Source of the DNA: an uncultured Pontibacter sp. | GTDB lineage: Bacteria > Bacteroidota > Bacteroidia > Cytophagales > Hymenobacteraceae | NCBI GenBank assembly: GCA_947499125.1 | Contig: CANMMP010000001.1 | Span: 930,001 to 994,000 of the forward strand | Direction: 5' to 3' | DNA: 64,000 nt | Shown: positions 44,373-52,745 of the stretch, one piece after another | How positions within the stretch are numbered: position 1 is the first letter of the stretch | Layout: each line of letters opens with the position of its first letter | Made by a program: the position numbers and the translations under genes | Notes under the pieces: generated by a model | What the model was told of the DNA's origin: nothing | What the model saw: the letters and a program-made list of their open reading frames with translations, nothing else | The model's database searches: none

Positions 44373-46038
44373 TCAGATCGTGAAAACAGCACCTACATAT
44401 ACACAGCAGCCGGCTAAGATACAGTCGCTGTTGGCATCGCTTACTTTTATACTTTTGTTGGTGCTGCAGGCTGCCTGTACGCGCTATCCGCATACTATAA
44501 AACAAGTGCCGGATGCCCCTGCCCAACATGCCACTATAAAAACCTATACCGATAGCACCATTACGCTACCGGTTGGGGCACATTACGACCGGGGCACACT
44601 CCACACCTTACTGTATGGCAAGCACTACCGCCCTGCCTGGATCACGCCAGTACCCATTAAGGTGCTGGACCTGGGCACTGCCTATGGCGGGCTTACACCT
44701 ATTAAAATGGGAGGCAGTCGCCAGACTATAAGCCTGCGCGCTTACACCCCGGATAGTATAGAGTACGTGTTGCGTTCTGTTGATAAAGAGCCGGCCGGAG
44801 CCTTGTCGCCCAGGTACCAGAAAAGCTATATTGCCAACATAGCCCGCGATGCCACTTCAGCTACTCACCCGTTTGCGGCGCTGGTTTTACCGGATATGGC
44901 CCAAGCCATTGGTATTTACCATACTAACCCGGAACTGGTGTACGTGCCCCACGACCCTCGCCTGGGCGAATACCTGGATAAGATAGGTGGAACGGTAGTG
45001 TTGATGGAACGCCGCCCCGATGGTAACCAGAGCGACAACCCCGATATGGGCAATGCCGAAAAAGTAAAAAGTACCCGCTCCATGCTAACAGAGCGGCTCT
45101 CGGATAACGATACGAAGGTGGATGCCCGCAATTACCTCAGAGCCCGTTTATTTGATATGCTGATAGGCGACTGGAGCCGACACGAAGACAACTGGCGCTG
45201 GGCCGAACTGGAACCCGAAGAAGATGCCTACCTGTATCGCCCCGTGCCTCGCGACCGCGATAACGTGTTCTATAAACTACACGATGCGCCTATTCCTTGG
45301 ATAACAAGATGGCTAAAGTTTAAGCCGCACTTCCGGACATATCGCAAAAATGTAGGTAACCTCGAAAAGCTGAACTATAACGCGCGCCATTTAGATGCGC
45401 TTATACTTTCGGAACTGGAGCAACAGGATTGGATCGAAATTGCAGATAGCGTAAAAGCAGCATTAACCGACCAGGTCATTGAAGAAGCTTTCAGGAAAAT
45501 GCCTGACACGATCCATCGTTTGACCGCCGAGCCCATTATTAATAAGCTAAAATACCACCGGGATCATGTACAGCAAATGGCACAGGACTATTTTGCTATA
45601 CTTGCTAAACAGGCGATTGTGGTTGGCTCTGATAAACACGAACGGTTTATAGTTAATGTACTTAGCCCTACCTCGGTACAGGTGCAGGTATTTAAAACAA
45701 ATAAGCAGGACGAAATAAAAGAACTACTGTTTGAGCGCACTTACCATAAAAACCAGACAAAAGAACTATTACTCTATGGTTTGGCAGGCAAGGACCATTT
45801 TATACTTACCGGTGATCAAAAGCCAGGTATAAAGATAAGTATAATGGGAGGTGATGGCGAAGACACGTACACAGCAGAGAACAGATCTAAAAGCACAAGC
45901 AGCCGCATCTGCATCACTGACAGCACCTACGGCAATGAGTTTGAAGTTGGCGATCGGGCAAAAGTAATCCACAACGACGACCTCCGGGCCAAAGAGTTTT
46001 CCGGTGCCGGCTGGCTCCTCCACTTCTACCTCGACTAA
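44359..46038 (+). CDS. Lipoprotein paralogue of the preceding gene, copy B
   Basis: The 559-residue product is a paralogue of copy A along its whole length, and its start overlaps copy A by 14 nt. The lipidated Cys is about residue 40 in LVLQAAC, after an N-terminal extension. Shared segments include VGAHYDRGTLHTLLYGKHYRPAW, RSVDKEP, YIANIARDATSATHPFAALVLPDMAQA, ARLFDMLIGDWSRHEDNWRWAEL and YRPVPRDRDNVFYKL. The motif DWDRH of copy A is DWSRH here (D271, S273, R274, H275), so the Asp just before RH is lost. If the motif is catalytic, copy B is likely inactive or altered. A perfect terminator follows. Confidence 0.7.
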   Translation: MKAFDQIVKTAPTYTQQPAKIQSLLASLTFILLLVLQAACTRYPHTIKQVPDAPAQHATIKTYTDSTITLPVGAHYDRGTLHTLLYGKHYRPAWITPVPIKVLDLGTAYGGLTPIKMGGSRQTISLRAYTPDSIEYVLRSVDKEPAGALSPRYQKSYIANIARDATSATHPFAALVLPDMAQAIGIYHTNPELVYVPHDPRLGEYLDKIGGTVVLMERRPDGNQSDNPDMGNAEKVKSTRSMLTERLSDNDTKVDARNYLRARLFDMLIGDWSRHEDNWRWAELEPEEDAYLYRPVPRDRDNVFYKLHDAPIPWITRWLKFKPHFRTYRKNVGNLEKLNYNARHLDALILSELEQQDWIEIADSVKAALTDQVIEEAFRKMPDTIHRLTAEPIINKLKYHRDHVQQMAQDYFAILAKQAIVVGSDKHERFIVNVLSPTSVQVQVFKTNKQDEIKELLFERTYHKNQTKELLLYGLAGKDHFILTGDQKPGIKISIMGGDGEDTYTAENRSKSTSSRICITDSTYGNEFEVGDRAKVIHNDDLRAKEFSGAGWLLHFYLD

Positions 46039-46136
46039 GAATCTTACCGGTTTATACATTGGTTTTATAAGTATAAACTTGTTTAAGATCTATAGTTTCT
46101 GAAGTATAAAAAAGAGCTATAGTAGGTGTTATCACC

Positions 46137-46196
46137 AACTATAAAATAAAAGCGGGCAGCACCTTTTCAGATGCTGCCCGCTTTTATTTTATAGTT
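46137..46196. terminator. Long bidirectional terminator with AACTATAAAA stem base
   Basis: Two perfect 25-base arms (46137-46161 and 46172-46196) surround a 10-nt loop. The GC core GCGGGCAGCA/TGCTGCCCGC is preceded by an A-rich and followed by a T-rich stretch. The outermost bases are AACTATA/TATAGTT. It lies between convergent genes. Confidence 0.92.
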
Positions 46197-46204
46197 CAGG
46201 TATA

Positions 46205-46453
46205 TTATCTGGTCTTCTTATTCGTATTCTGGCCACTATCGCTTCCGCTGCGGTTGTTATGGTCTTTTGCGTTTTTAGCGCCCTGGCCCTGCTGCTGACT
46301 GGCAGTAGCTTTTGTTCCGTTTTTTCCCAGGTCTACAGCGCCTTTATAGTTTGCTTCGTTCGAGATCTCATGCTTTTGCTTTGTAGCAGGCACTCTGCCT
46401 TCGGGGTTTTTACGCTGTTGTTGCTTATTAATATCTTCCTGTGGGTTTTTCAT
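46205..46453 (-). CDS. Small charged, probably disordered protein
   Basis: The 82-residue product is rich in Lys, Gln, Asn and Gly (MKNPQEDINKQQQRKNPEGR, then AVDLGKNGTKATASQQQGQGAKNAKDHNNRSGSDSGQNTNKKTR) with no hydrophobic core or signal. It resembles low-complexity small stress proteins but no family is recognised. It has its own gap on both sides, faces a strong terminator at its 3' end and has a proper ATG, so a real gene is plausible. Confidence 0.5.
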   Translation of the reverse strand: MKNPQEDINKQQQRKNPEGRVPATKQKHEISNEANYKGAVDLGKNGTKATASQQQGQGAKNAKDHNNRSGSDSGQNTNKKTR

Positions 46454-46479
46454 AGCTTACATGTATAAATGTTAAATAA

Positions 46480-46514
46480 AAAAGGTGCCCGTTGTTGTAA
46501 CAGGCACCTTTTAA
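46480..46514 (-). terminator. Terminator of the SDR gene
   Basis: AAAAGGTGCC (46480-46489) pairs with GGCACCTTTT (46503-46512), with a further GTT/AAC pairing inside. Read leftward it follows the stop at 46553. Confidence 0.75.
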
Positions 46515-46552
46515 AGTACGGTTTAACCCATGCCGGGTTTATACTTTCGTGT

Positions 46553-47308
46553 TTATACCTTCTTATTCAGTACTGTAGATGATGCCTGCGCAGCCGGAAG
46601 TATAAGTACTTCAGCGAGGTTTACGTGGGCCGGTCTGCTAACTATAAACGCTATCAGGTCAGCAATATCTTCTGCTAATAGCGGCTGGTAACCCTGATAA
46701 ACGCCGGCGGCACGCTCCTTGTCGCCTTTAAATCGCACCTCCGAAAATTCTGTCTCCACAAGCCCCGGGTTCACTTCCGATACTTTTATACCAGTCTCTA
46801 TCAGGTCGATGCGCATGGCTTTTGAGAGGGCATCCACAGCAAATTTTGAGGCACAGTAAACATTCCCGTTCGCATACACTTCCTTGCCAGCTATTGAGCC
46901 TATATTGATAATGTGGCCACTACCCTGCTTTTGCATAAGTGGAATAACTGCGTGGCTTACATACAGCAGGCCCTTTACATTTATATCCAGCATGGCATCC
47001 CAATCCTGCAGCGAGCCTTCCTGTATGGGTGCCAGCCCGTGAGCGTTACCGGCATTGTTTACCAGCACATCAATTTGCTGCCACTCAGCAGGCAACGAAG
47101 CAATAGCATATTGTACTGCTTCCTTATCGCGTACATCAAACAAAAGCGGCATTACGTTAGTAGTACCACCCAGTTCCTGCTGCAGTTCTTCGAGGCGCTC
47201 TTTGCGGCGGCCTGCAACTATAATACGGTAACCTTGTTTTGCCAGTGCAACAGCTGTGGCACGGCCTATACCAGACGATGCCCCGGTAACAAGTGCTGTT
47301 TTTGCCAT
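46553..47308 (-). CDS. Short-chain dehydrogenase/reductase (YdfG-like)
   Basis: The 251-residue classical SDR has the cofactor motif TGASSGIG (8-15), with R24-like basic residues in GRRKERLEEL favouring NADP. It also has NNAGNAHG, the catalytic Ser in INIGSIAG, and Y151 with K155 in YCASK. The closest described relatives by pattern are YdfG-type 3-hydroxy acid or serine dehydrogenases (NPGLVETEFSEVRFKGDKERA is the typical YdfG segment). It lies 10 nt after the PorT-family gene on the same strand, without obvious functional link. Confidence 0.9.
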   Translation of the reverse strand: MAKTALVTGASSGIGRATAVALAKQGYRIIVAGRRKERLEELQQELGGTTNVMPLLFDVRDKEAVQYAIASLPAEWQQIDVLVNNAGNAHGLAPIQEGSLQDWDAMLDINVKGLLYVSHAVIPLMQKQGSGHIINIGSIAGKEVYANGNVYCASKFAVDALSKAMRIDLIETGIKVSEVNPGLVETEFSEVRFKGDKERAAGVYQGYQPLLAEDIADLIAFIVSRPAHVNLAEVLILPAAQASSTVLNKKV

Positions 47309-47318
47309 AGTTTATACT

Positions 47319-48092
47319 TTATTCGAAAAAGAGGATGAGCGAAATATTATGGTTTGTCTGCTTTTGTATGTAGCGGCTATACTGGCTGCCCGTAAGTTTG
47401 TGCTGGTTTATAAGGCCATGCGAAAAACGGATCTCGGGAGCAAACTTAAAGAACGGGTAAAACATATCTACGCCAAAGCCATACTCCAGCGCCAGGTCAA
47501 ATTTCTCTATAGCCAGGCCCAGGTCGGGGTTCTCGTCGCTTTTACCGCTACCCAGGTCTATGCCCGGCTTAACGCCTGCAACCAGGTACATACGCGTATT
47601 AGTGCGTCGCTTGGCTCTATACTTAAGCAACACGGGTAACTCCACCATAGTATTGCTTATGGTCTTATCTACGGTCTGTATCTCCCCTGATTCCTGGGGC
47701 ATGTTTGTAAACTCGATCTTACGGCTGTAGAATCCTACACCAGGTACAAAGCGGGCATCCAGGTAATCGGCAAGGCGAACATTAAGTACCAGGCCTGTAT
47801 AAAACCCAGGGCTGAACTTTGCATTAACGTGCGTTGCATCGGCACCACCCGTGGCGCTGGCAGCCAACTGGTCGGCATATTCCTGCGAGTGCTGTATGTT
47901 ATACCGTGTTAGCGGAGCCGCCAGGTAAAAGCCGTAATGTATCAGTTTATCGTCGTAGCCAGGTTTGTTAAGGGTGTTTATTTTTTTCTGGGCCTGTGCT
48001 GCCGGGGCAACTATAAGTATAGCCAGTAAAGCGAACAGGCTTATTTTCGACCGGTGTATATAGAGCTTATGCCAAATGTTAGTGAATGCCAT
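47319..48092 (-). CDS. porT: PorT family outer membrane protein (type IX secretion-associated)
   Basis: The 257-residue product has a signal-like segment ending AAQAQ at about residue 35. After it comes a beta-barrel pattern opening [24 protein letters not shown], which matches the PorT/SprT start (KxIHxGFxLxxN). [33 protein letters not shown] and [34 protein letters not shown] are the further typical strands. PorT is needed for type IX secretion and gliding in Bacteroidota. Its start overlaps the ubiE end by 52 nt, and the ubiE-porT order is a common one in the phylum. A shorter start may be used. Confidence 0.82.
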   Translation of the reverse strand: MAFTNIWHKLYIHRSKISLFALLAILIVAPAAQAQKKINTLNKPGYDDKLIHYGFYLAAPLTRYNIQHSQEYADQLAASATGGADATHVNAKFSPGFYTGLVLNVRLADYLDARFVPGVGFYSRKIEFTNMPQESGEIQTVDKTISNTMVELPVLLKYRAKRRTNTRMYLVAGVKPGIDLGSGKSDENPDLGLAIEKFDLALEYGFGVDMFYPFFKFAPEIRFSHGLINQHKLTGSQYSRYIQKQTNHNISLILFFE

Positions 48093-48763
48093 TGTGTAGT
48101 TTTAAAACCAACTTTTTCGTAGATGTCCAGGAATGCGCGCCCGTCCGGGAAAGCCTGCACCGACTCGGGCAGGTAAGTATAAGCGGCATTGTCCTTAGAA
48201 ACGATCTTACCTATAAGTGGTAGTATATTTCGGGAGTAAAAATGATATAATTGTTTCATGGGGAAGCTGCGCGGGTTACTGAACTCCAGCACCACAGCCA
48301 TTCCTCCGGGCTTAAGTACGCGGTGCATCTCTGCAAGTCCTTTCTCCAGGTTCTCGAAGTTGCGCACCCCAAAAGCTACGGTAATTGCATCAAAGGAGTT
48401 ATCCTCGAACGGCAGATTTTCAGAATCGCCATACAAAAGCTCTATCTTATCTGTAAGTCCTTTCTTTACCAGCTTCTCACGGCCAACGGCCAGCATCCCC
48501 TCCGAAATATCCACACCGGTTATCTTGTCCGGGTTCAGGCGCAGGGTTTCTATAGCAAAGTCGGCGGTGCCGGTAGCAATATCCAGTACCTGTTTAGGCT
48601 TAACAGGGGCCAATAAGCTAACAGCTTTTTTACGCCATATAATATCGATACCAGCGCTCAGGAAGTGATTCAGGAAATCGTATTTGCCGGCAATGTTGTT
48701 AAACATCTTTGCCACCTGCGATTTCTTGTTGTCGTCTTCGTTCTTATAAGGTACTACTGCCAT
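48041..48763 (-). CDS. ubiE: Demethylmenaquinone methyltransferase
   Basis: The 240-residue SAM-dependent enzyme makes menaquinone from demethylmenaquinone (UbiE/MenG). [31 protein letters not shown] (17-47) is the N-terminal signature, [14 protein letters not shown] (59-72) the SAM motif, and [30 protein letters not shown] the second signature. Only the menaquinone role is expected in this phylum. It overlaps the start of the PorT-type gene by 52 nt and is separated from the upstream leftward PorE-like gene by a terminator. Confidence 0.95.
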   Translation of the reverse strand: MAVVPYKNEDDNKKSQVAKMFNNIAGKYDFLNHFLSAGIDIIWRKKAVSLLAPVKPKQVLDIATGTADFAIETLRLNPDKITGVDISEGMLAVGREKLVKKGLTDKIELLYGDSENLPFEDNSFDAITVAFGVRNFENLEKGLAEMHRVLKPGGMAVVLEFSNPRSFPMKQLYHFYSRNILPLIGKIVSKDNAAYTYLPESVQAFPDGRAFLDIYEKVGFKTTQWHSLTFGISSIYTGRK

Positions 48764-48827
48764 AGTTGCAATTAAAAATTAATAAGGCAAAAATACGCTA
48801 CCTATACTTATAATACACGGTTTATAT

Positions 48828-48868
48828 AAAAAAACAGGCCGGGCAAATACCCGGCCTGTTTTTTTATA
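48828..48868. terminator. Bidirectional terminator
   Basis: The perfect 16-base arms AAAAAAACAGGCCGGG (48828-48843) and their complement (48850-48865) flank CAAATA. It ends the leftward PorE-like gene at 48905 before ubiE. Confidence 0.92.
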
Positions 48869-48904
48869 GTTAGTAAGGCTTGCATTAAGCCCTGCTTATA
48901 CTTG

Positions 48905-50860
48905 TTACTGAGCTTCGTTCTGGTCAGCTCTTTCAAGCACCTTAAACTCTGTTCTTCTGTTCAGCTGCATGTTCTCTGCAGATGTGTTCGGAACAGCTGG
49001 TCTGCGTTCGCCGTAGCTTACCGTTACCATACGCTTAGCTGAGATGCCTTTGCTTACTAAGTAATCGAAAGCGGCATCGGCGCGGTTGGTACCAAGTGTC
49101 ATGTTGTACGCATCGCTTGCACGAGAGTCAGCATGACCTTCGATGCTGATGTTAACCATAGGGTTAGCTTTCATGTACTCTGCAATTCTATCCAGTTCGT
49201 TGATCGATTCCGGACGCAGGTTGTACTCATCTGTATCGAAGTAAACCGGGTTAACAGCCATCAGACCGGCACGGGCAGCAGTAGTATCTACATAATCAAT
49301 ATAGAAGTTCTGCGTAATGGTAGTCGTGTCGTTCAGGGTCATTGGCACTTCCAGTTCTTCAGTAGTTATCAGCTTACCATCTTTTGAAAGCTGAACCTGG
49401 AAATTACGTCCTGAAAGTACATCTACCTGGTAAGTTGCAGAATCCGGACGGGTAACATCGCGGTAAGAGATCGGGCGCTTATCTGCCTGCAGACCGTTAA
49501 AGATCAGCTCTACACCTGGTATGGCAAGGCTGTCAACTTTAGAGAATACCTGGCCTTTTACACGCACGTTACGGATGTAGTTGATCGTATAGATATCTTT
49601 CTCACCGTAACCGCCAATTCTGTAAGACGAAAGGTAAGCATAGCTTCCATCCGGGCTCAGACGATAGTAAGTGTCATCGTCAGGAGTGTTAACCGGTGCA
49701 CCCATGTTAACTGGCTTAGCCCATCTTCTGGCAACTGAGTCGTACTTAGAAGCGAAGATATCGTAACCACCCATGGTGTTATGGCCGGTAGATGCAAAGT
49801 ATAAAGTTCCGTTGTGCTCCGAGTAGTAAGGGCTGTCATCATCAAATGGAGTGTTGATGGTAGTACCTATCGATTTAGGCGCTCCCCATGAACCATCAGA
49901 CTGGCGCTGCGATACAAAAATATCAAGGTCGCCGTACTCTGAGTAAGCACTTGATGAGAAGAACAGTCTCTGTCCGTCTTTTGTAATGTAAGCATCAGAC
50001 TCGTAATGCTTCGTATTAATGTTATCGCCGATGCTTTTTGGAGCACCCCACGAACCGTCAGACTGGCGCTCAGCTACCATAATATCGCCGTTGTTATCGG
50101 CACGGTAAAGCAACAGTTTTGTATCGTTGTCAAATAACTGGATAGAAGCATCGTGACCAGGACCATTCAGTTGGCCAGGTACACGCTGGGTCGGAGACCA
50201 CTCGTCTTCGCCAGTTCTGGTTGATTCGAAAATATCTTCGTAGTACTCGCCATCGCGTGCAGGTGTACCACCTGTAGCTTCAGAGCTGCGCGAAGTATAC
50301 AGCAGGTAGTTATCATCAGAAGAGATAACCGGGCTGTGCTCCGAGTAAGCCGAGTTAACTATACCACCCAGGTTTTTAACAAAAACATCTTTCGGGTTAG
50401 CTACCTCACGCTGCGCGTTTCGTGCATGCTGAATCAGCATAGCCAGTTCTTCGCGGCGCTCTTCGTCGCGGCGGCGCAGGTTTTTCTGTGCCTCCTGGTA
50501 ATGCTCAATAGCACTATCAAAACGGTAGTTAATGTGGTCAGCGCGACCTAACCAGTATTCCAGGTCACGGTCAACGTTTGGCTTGATCTGCTGTGCGCGA
50601 TACAGGTAGTCAGCAGCTTTTTCCTTATCAAAGGTCATGTAGCTGATACCGGCGTAGTATAATGCATCGGCATTATCCGGATCGTTGGCCAGCGCCTGCT
50701 CATAAAACTCAACGGCAGATCTATAGTTTTCTTTGGCGAAGAGCTTGTTTCCACTTCTTATCAGCTTTCTGTTGCTTTGTGCCGAAGCCGAAGCTGCCAG
50801 CAATAAGAACACCACTAACAGCATGGAAAATCGTGAAAACGATTTGGCTAATTGATTCAT
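48905..50860 (-). CDS. TPR/PD40/OmpA envelope protein, PorE-like
   Basis: The 651-residue product has a signal peptide (ending ASASAQ near residue 28). It then has TPR repeats at about 30-140 (SGNKLFAKENYRSAVEFYEQALANDPDNADALYYAGISYMTF), PD40/WD40-like propeller blades at about 165-430 (repeats such as DGQRLFFSSSAYSEYGDLDIFVSQRQSDGSWGAPKSIG), a carboxypeptidase-regulatory-like stretch near 435-520, and an OmpA_C peptidoglycan-binding domain at about 540-650 (SIEGHADSRASDAYNMTLGTNRADA). This order is that of PorE of the type IX secretion system, but similar proteins are multicopy in Bacteroidota. It lies two genes from porT. Confidence 0.85.
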   Translation of the reverse strand: MNQLAKSFSRFSMLLVVFLLLAASASAQSNRKLIRSGNKLFAKENYRSAVEFYEQALANDPDNADALYYAGISYMTFDKEKAADYLYRAQQIKPNVDRDLEYWLGRADHINYRFDSAIEHYQEAQKNLRRRDEERREELAMLIQHARNAQREVANPKDVFVKNLGGIVNSAYSEHSPVISSDDNYLLYTSRSSEATGGTPARDGEYYEDIFESTRTGEDEWSPTQRVPGQLNGPGHDASIQLFDNDTKLLLYRADNNGDIMVAERQSDGSWGAPKSIGDNINTKHYESDAYITKDGQRLFFSSSAYSEYGDLDIFVSQRQSDGSWGAPKSIGTTINTPFDDDSPYYSEHNGTLYFASTGHNTMGGYDIFASKYDSVARRWAKPVNMGAPVNTPDDDTYYRLSPDGSYAYLSSYRIGGYGEKDIYTINYIRNVRVKGQVFSKVDSLAIPGVELIFNGLQADKRPISYRDVTRPDSATYQVDVLSGRNFQVQLSKDGKLITTEELEVPMTLNDTTTITQNFYIDYVDTTAARAGLMAVNPVYFDTDEYNLRPESINELDRIAEYMKANPMVNISIEGHADSRASDAYNMTLGTNRADAAFDYLVSKGISAKRMVTVSYGERRPAVPNTSAENMQLNRRTEFKVLERADQNEAQ

Positions 50861-51290
50861 GTTGTAAAGGTTTGTTATACTATTTTGTTGGTTATTACTT
50901 AATTGGTCAATGATTTGATAATGGGATACAGACTTACCCCAAACGGTTGTATGGGCATCTATACGGATGATATAAAAAATGGTATATATATAGTATATAT
51001 TTATTTTGGTTTATATACTGCCACCCCTACACTGCAACGCCCTACTGGCTGTTTAAAGCGCAATAAACGAGGCAATATACTATAACGTAACTTATAATCA
51101 ATTGAACAAAGACAAATATATAAAAAATATAGTATATATATATGTTGAGCTGTTGTTTTATAATTTAATAAGAAAAAAATGTCGGGCTGCGATAGCCCGA
51201 CATTTTTGTATACGATAGTGTAAAATTCTGAAACCGGCAATAAGGCTATAGTTCGTACCTTATGTTACTGCAGGCTTTTAAAGTATAATA
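50861..51290. other. AT-rich intergenic region between two PD40 protein genes
   Basis: This 430-nt region has alternating TA tracts at about 50983-51002 and 51129-51145 and the hairpin at 51181-51201. The frames seen here (60 and 79 codons, opposite strands) overlap each other, lie mostly in the TA tracts, and are not credible genes. It should contain the promoter of the PorE-like gene. Confidence 0.55.
51178..51207. terminator. Terminator of the TPR/PD40 gene
   Basis: GTCGGGCT (51181-51188) pairs with AGCCCGAC (51194-51201) around GCGAT, with A and T tracts outside. It is about 85 nt beyond the leftward stop at 51291. Confidence 0.8.
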
Positions 51291-52613
51291 TTAATGCTCC
51301 AGCGATAGGATCTGGTAAATATCAAGTGAGCCAAGTCCGCCCGGTCTGTCAGATGCCATGTAAGCCGATTTGCGGTTGCGGTCCAGGTTAAAGTATAGCT
51401 CGTCGTGCGGAGAGTTTATCGGGAAGCCCAGGTTCTTAACGTCCTGCCACTTGCCTTCGCGCATCTGCGATTTAAACACATCAAACCCGCCCATAGAGTT
51501 ATGCCCGCGCGAGCTGAAGTATAAGGTCTTTGAATTGGAATCGATAAAAGCTGCGTCTTCGTCGTGTTGGGTATTTATAGTTGCACCCAGGTTTATAGCT
51601 GCACTCCATGTACCATCCGGGAAACGTTGGCTTACATACAGGTCTAAGCCACCGAAGCCGCCTGGTCTGTCACTCGAGAAAAAGGCAAACTGCCCGTCTT
51701 CGGTTATATGCACCGATGTTTCGTTGGCAAGCTGGTTAAGCGGAATTGGCAATGGTCGCGGGTTTACCCACGAGTCTTTCGACTGGTCGTAACTACGCAG
51801 GCCATCGGCAGCGGCATACGTGTACAACATGTTACCATTCGGTGAAATAGTAACTATAGCATGGCCTTTTTTGCTATCCGAGGCTTTTAAAAACTCTTTA
51901 GATGATTGCCATGCGCCGTTCTTTCTTCTGGAAATCCTGATCTGCTCAGGGCCTTCCGGGGCTTCGTGGGCAGTAAATAAAAGCACCGAATCATTTTCTG
52001 AAAGTATTGGCACAAACTCTACATCTTTTGAGTTTACGGAAGGGCCCAGGTTAATTACCTGTGCTACCGATGGTTGTGCAAGCAAAGCTATACCTGCATT
52101 GCATTCATCAATACGCTTCCGGATAACTTCTACATAGTTCCAGTCGGCTTTGCCTGTGCTGTAAATCTCCTGCTGGTAGTATTTTTTAGCTTCTTCAAAG
52201 TCATAATCCTGGTGCAGGGCCTCTGCCAGGTTCACGATCACCTTCTCGCCAAACTTAGGGTCGTACTCATATACTTTTGCCAGGCACAATTTGGCTTGTC
52301 GCGGGTTGCGCAACTCCAGGTAGCTTATACCTAATCTATAGAGTGCCTTAACGTTCTTTGGATCTTCTTCAAGGGCTTTTTTATACCAGCCGGCTGCTTC
52401 AGCAAAATCTGCTTTGGCATAAGCCTTGTCGGCACGGCGCATGTTGGCATCCGGGGAGTTGGAGTCTACATCAGGAAGCGCAGCACTGCTCAGGGCAATA
52501 GCACCAGCCAGCAGCATTACGCACACCCCTACCCTCGACCATAATGTATACTGTTTCTTAATTGCAGGCGTTATACCTGTACCTCTTAACCAGGAAAAAG
52601 GCATTATCTTCAT
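51291..52613 (-). CDS. TPR and PD40 repeat protein without OmpA domain
   Basis: From the ATG at 52613 the product has 440 residues. An N-terminal hydrophobic segment (VGVCVMLLAGAIALSSAA, about 28-45) is a signal or anchor. TPR units follow at about 55-150 (KADFAEAAGWYKKALEEDPKNVKALYRLGISYLEL). From about 195 to the end come PD40 propeller blades (GQFAFFSSDRPGGFGGLDLYVSQR, SKTLYFSSRGHNSMGGFDVFKSQ). It looks like the neighbouring PorE-like protein without the regulatory and OmpA domains, so probably the two are ancient duplicates with related envelope roles. Function unknown. Confidence 0.78.
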   Translation of the reverse strand: MKIMPFSWLRGTGITPAIKKQYTLWSRVGVCVMLLAGAIALSSAALPDVDSNSPDANMRRADKAYAKADFAEAAGWYKKALEEDPKNVKALYRLGISYLELRNPRQAKLCLAKVYEYDPKFGEKVIVNLAEALHQDYDFEEAKKYYQQEIYSTGKADWNYVEVIRKRIDECNAGIALLAQPSVAQVINLGPSVNSKDVEFVPILSENDSVLLFTAHEAPEGPEQIRISRRKNGAWQSSKEFLKASDSKKGHAIVTISPNGNMLYTYAAADGLRSYDQSKDSWVNPRPLPIPLNQLANETSVHITEDGQFAFFSSDRPGGFGGLDLYVSQRFPDGTWSAAINLGATINTQHDEDAAFIDSNSKTLYFSSRGHNSMGGFDVFKSQMREGKWQDVKNLGFPINSPHDELYFNLDRNRKSAYMASDRPGGLGSLDIYQILSLEH

Positions 52614-52630
52614 GTTTGGCAAATTAAACG

Positions 52631-52638
52631 TACCTTTG
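52631..52638 (+). promoter_or_regulatory. Candidate -7 element of engB
   Basis: TACCTTTG matches TAnnTTTG on the plus strand, 108 nt before the engB start. No TTG at correct spacing. Confidence 0.33.
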
Positions 52639-52745
52639 TAATCTCTTAAGCAACTATAACCAGTAGCTTAATTTAGCGAATTTATACATTTTGGAACCAC
52701 TATATTACAAATTTAAGGGTTTCGAACCAAATCAGAAGTATAAGC

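Noticed and set aside
51001-51085. tRNA-like segment in the AT-rich gap
   Set aside because: Short GC-containing stretches do not fold into a cloverleaf, and no TTCGA-type T loop is present.
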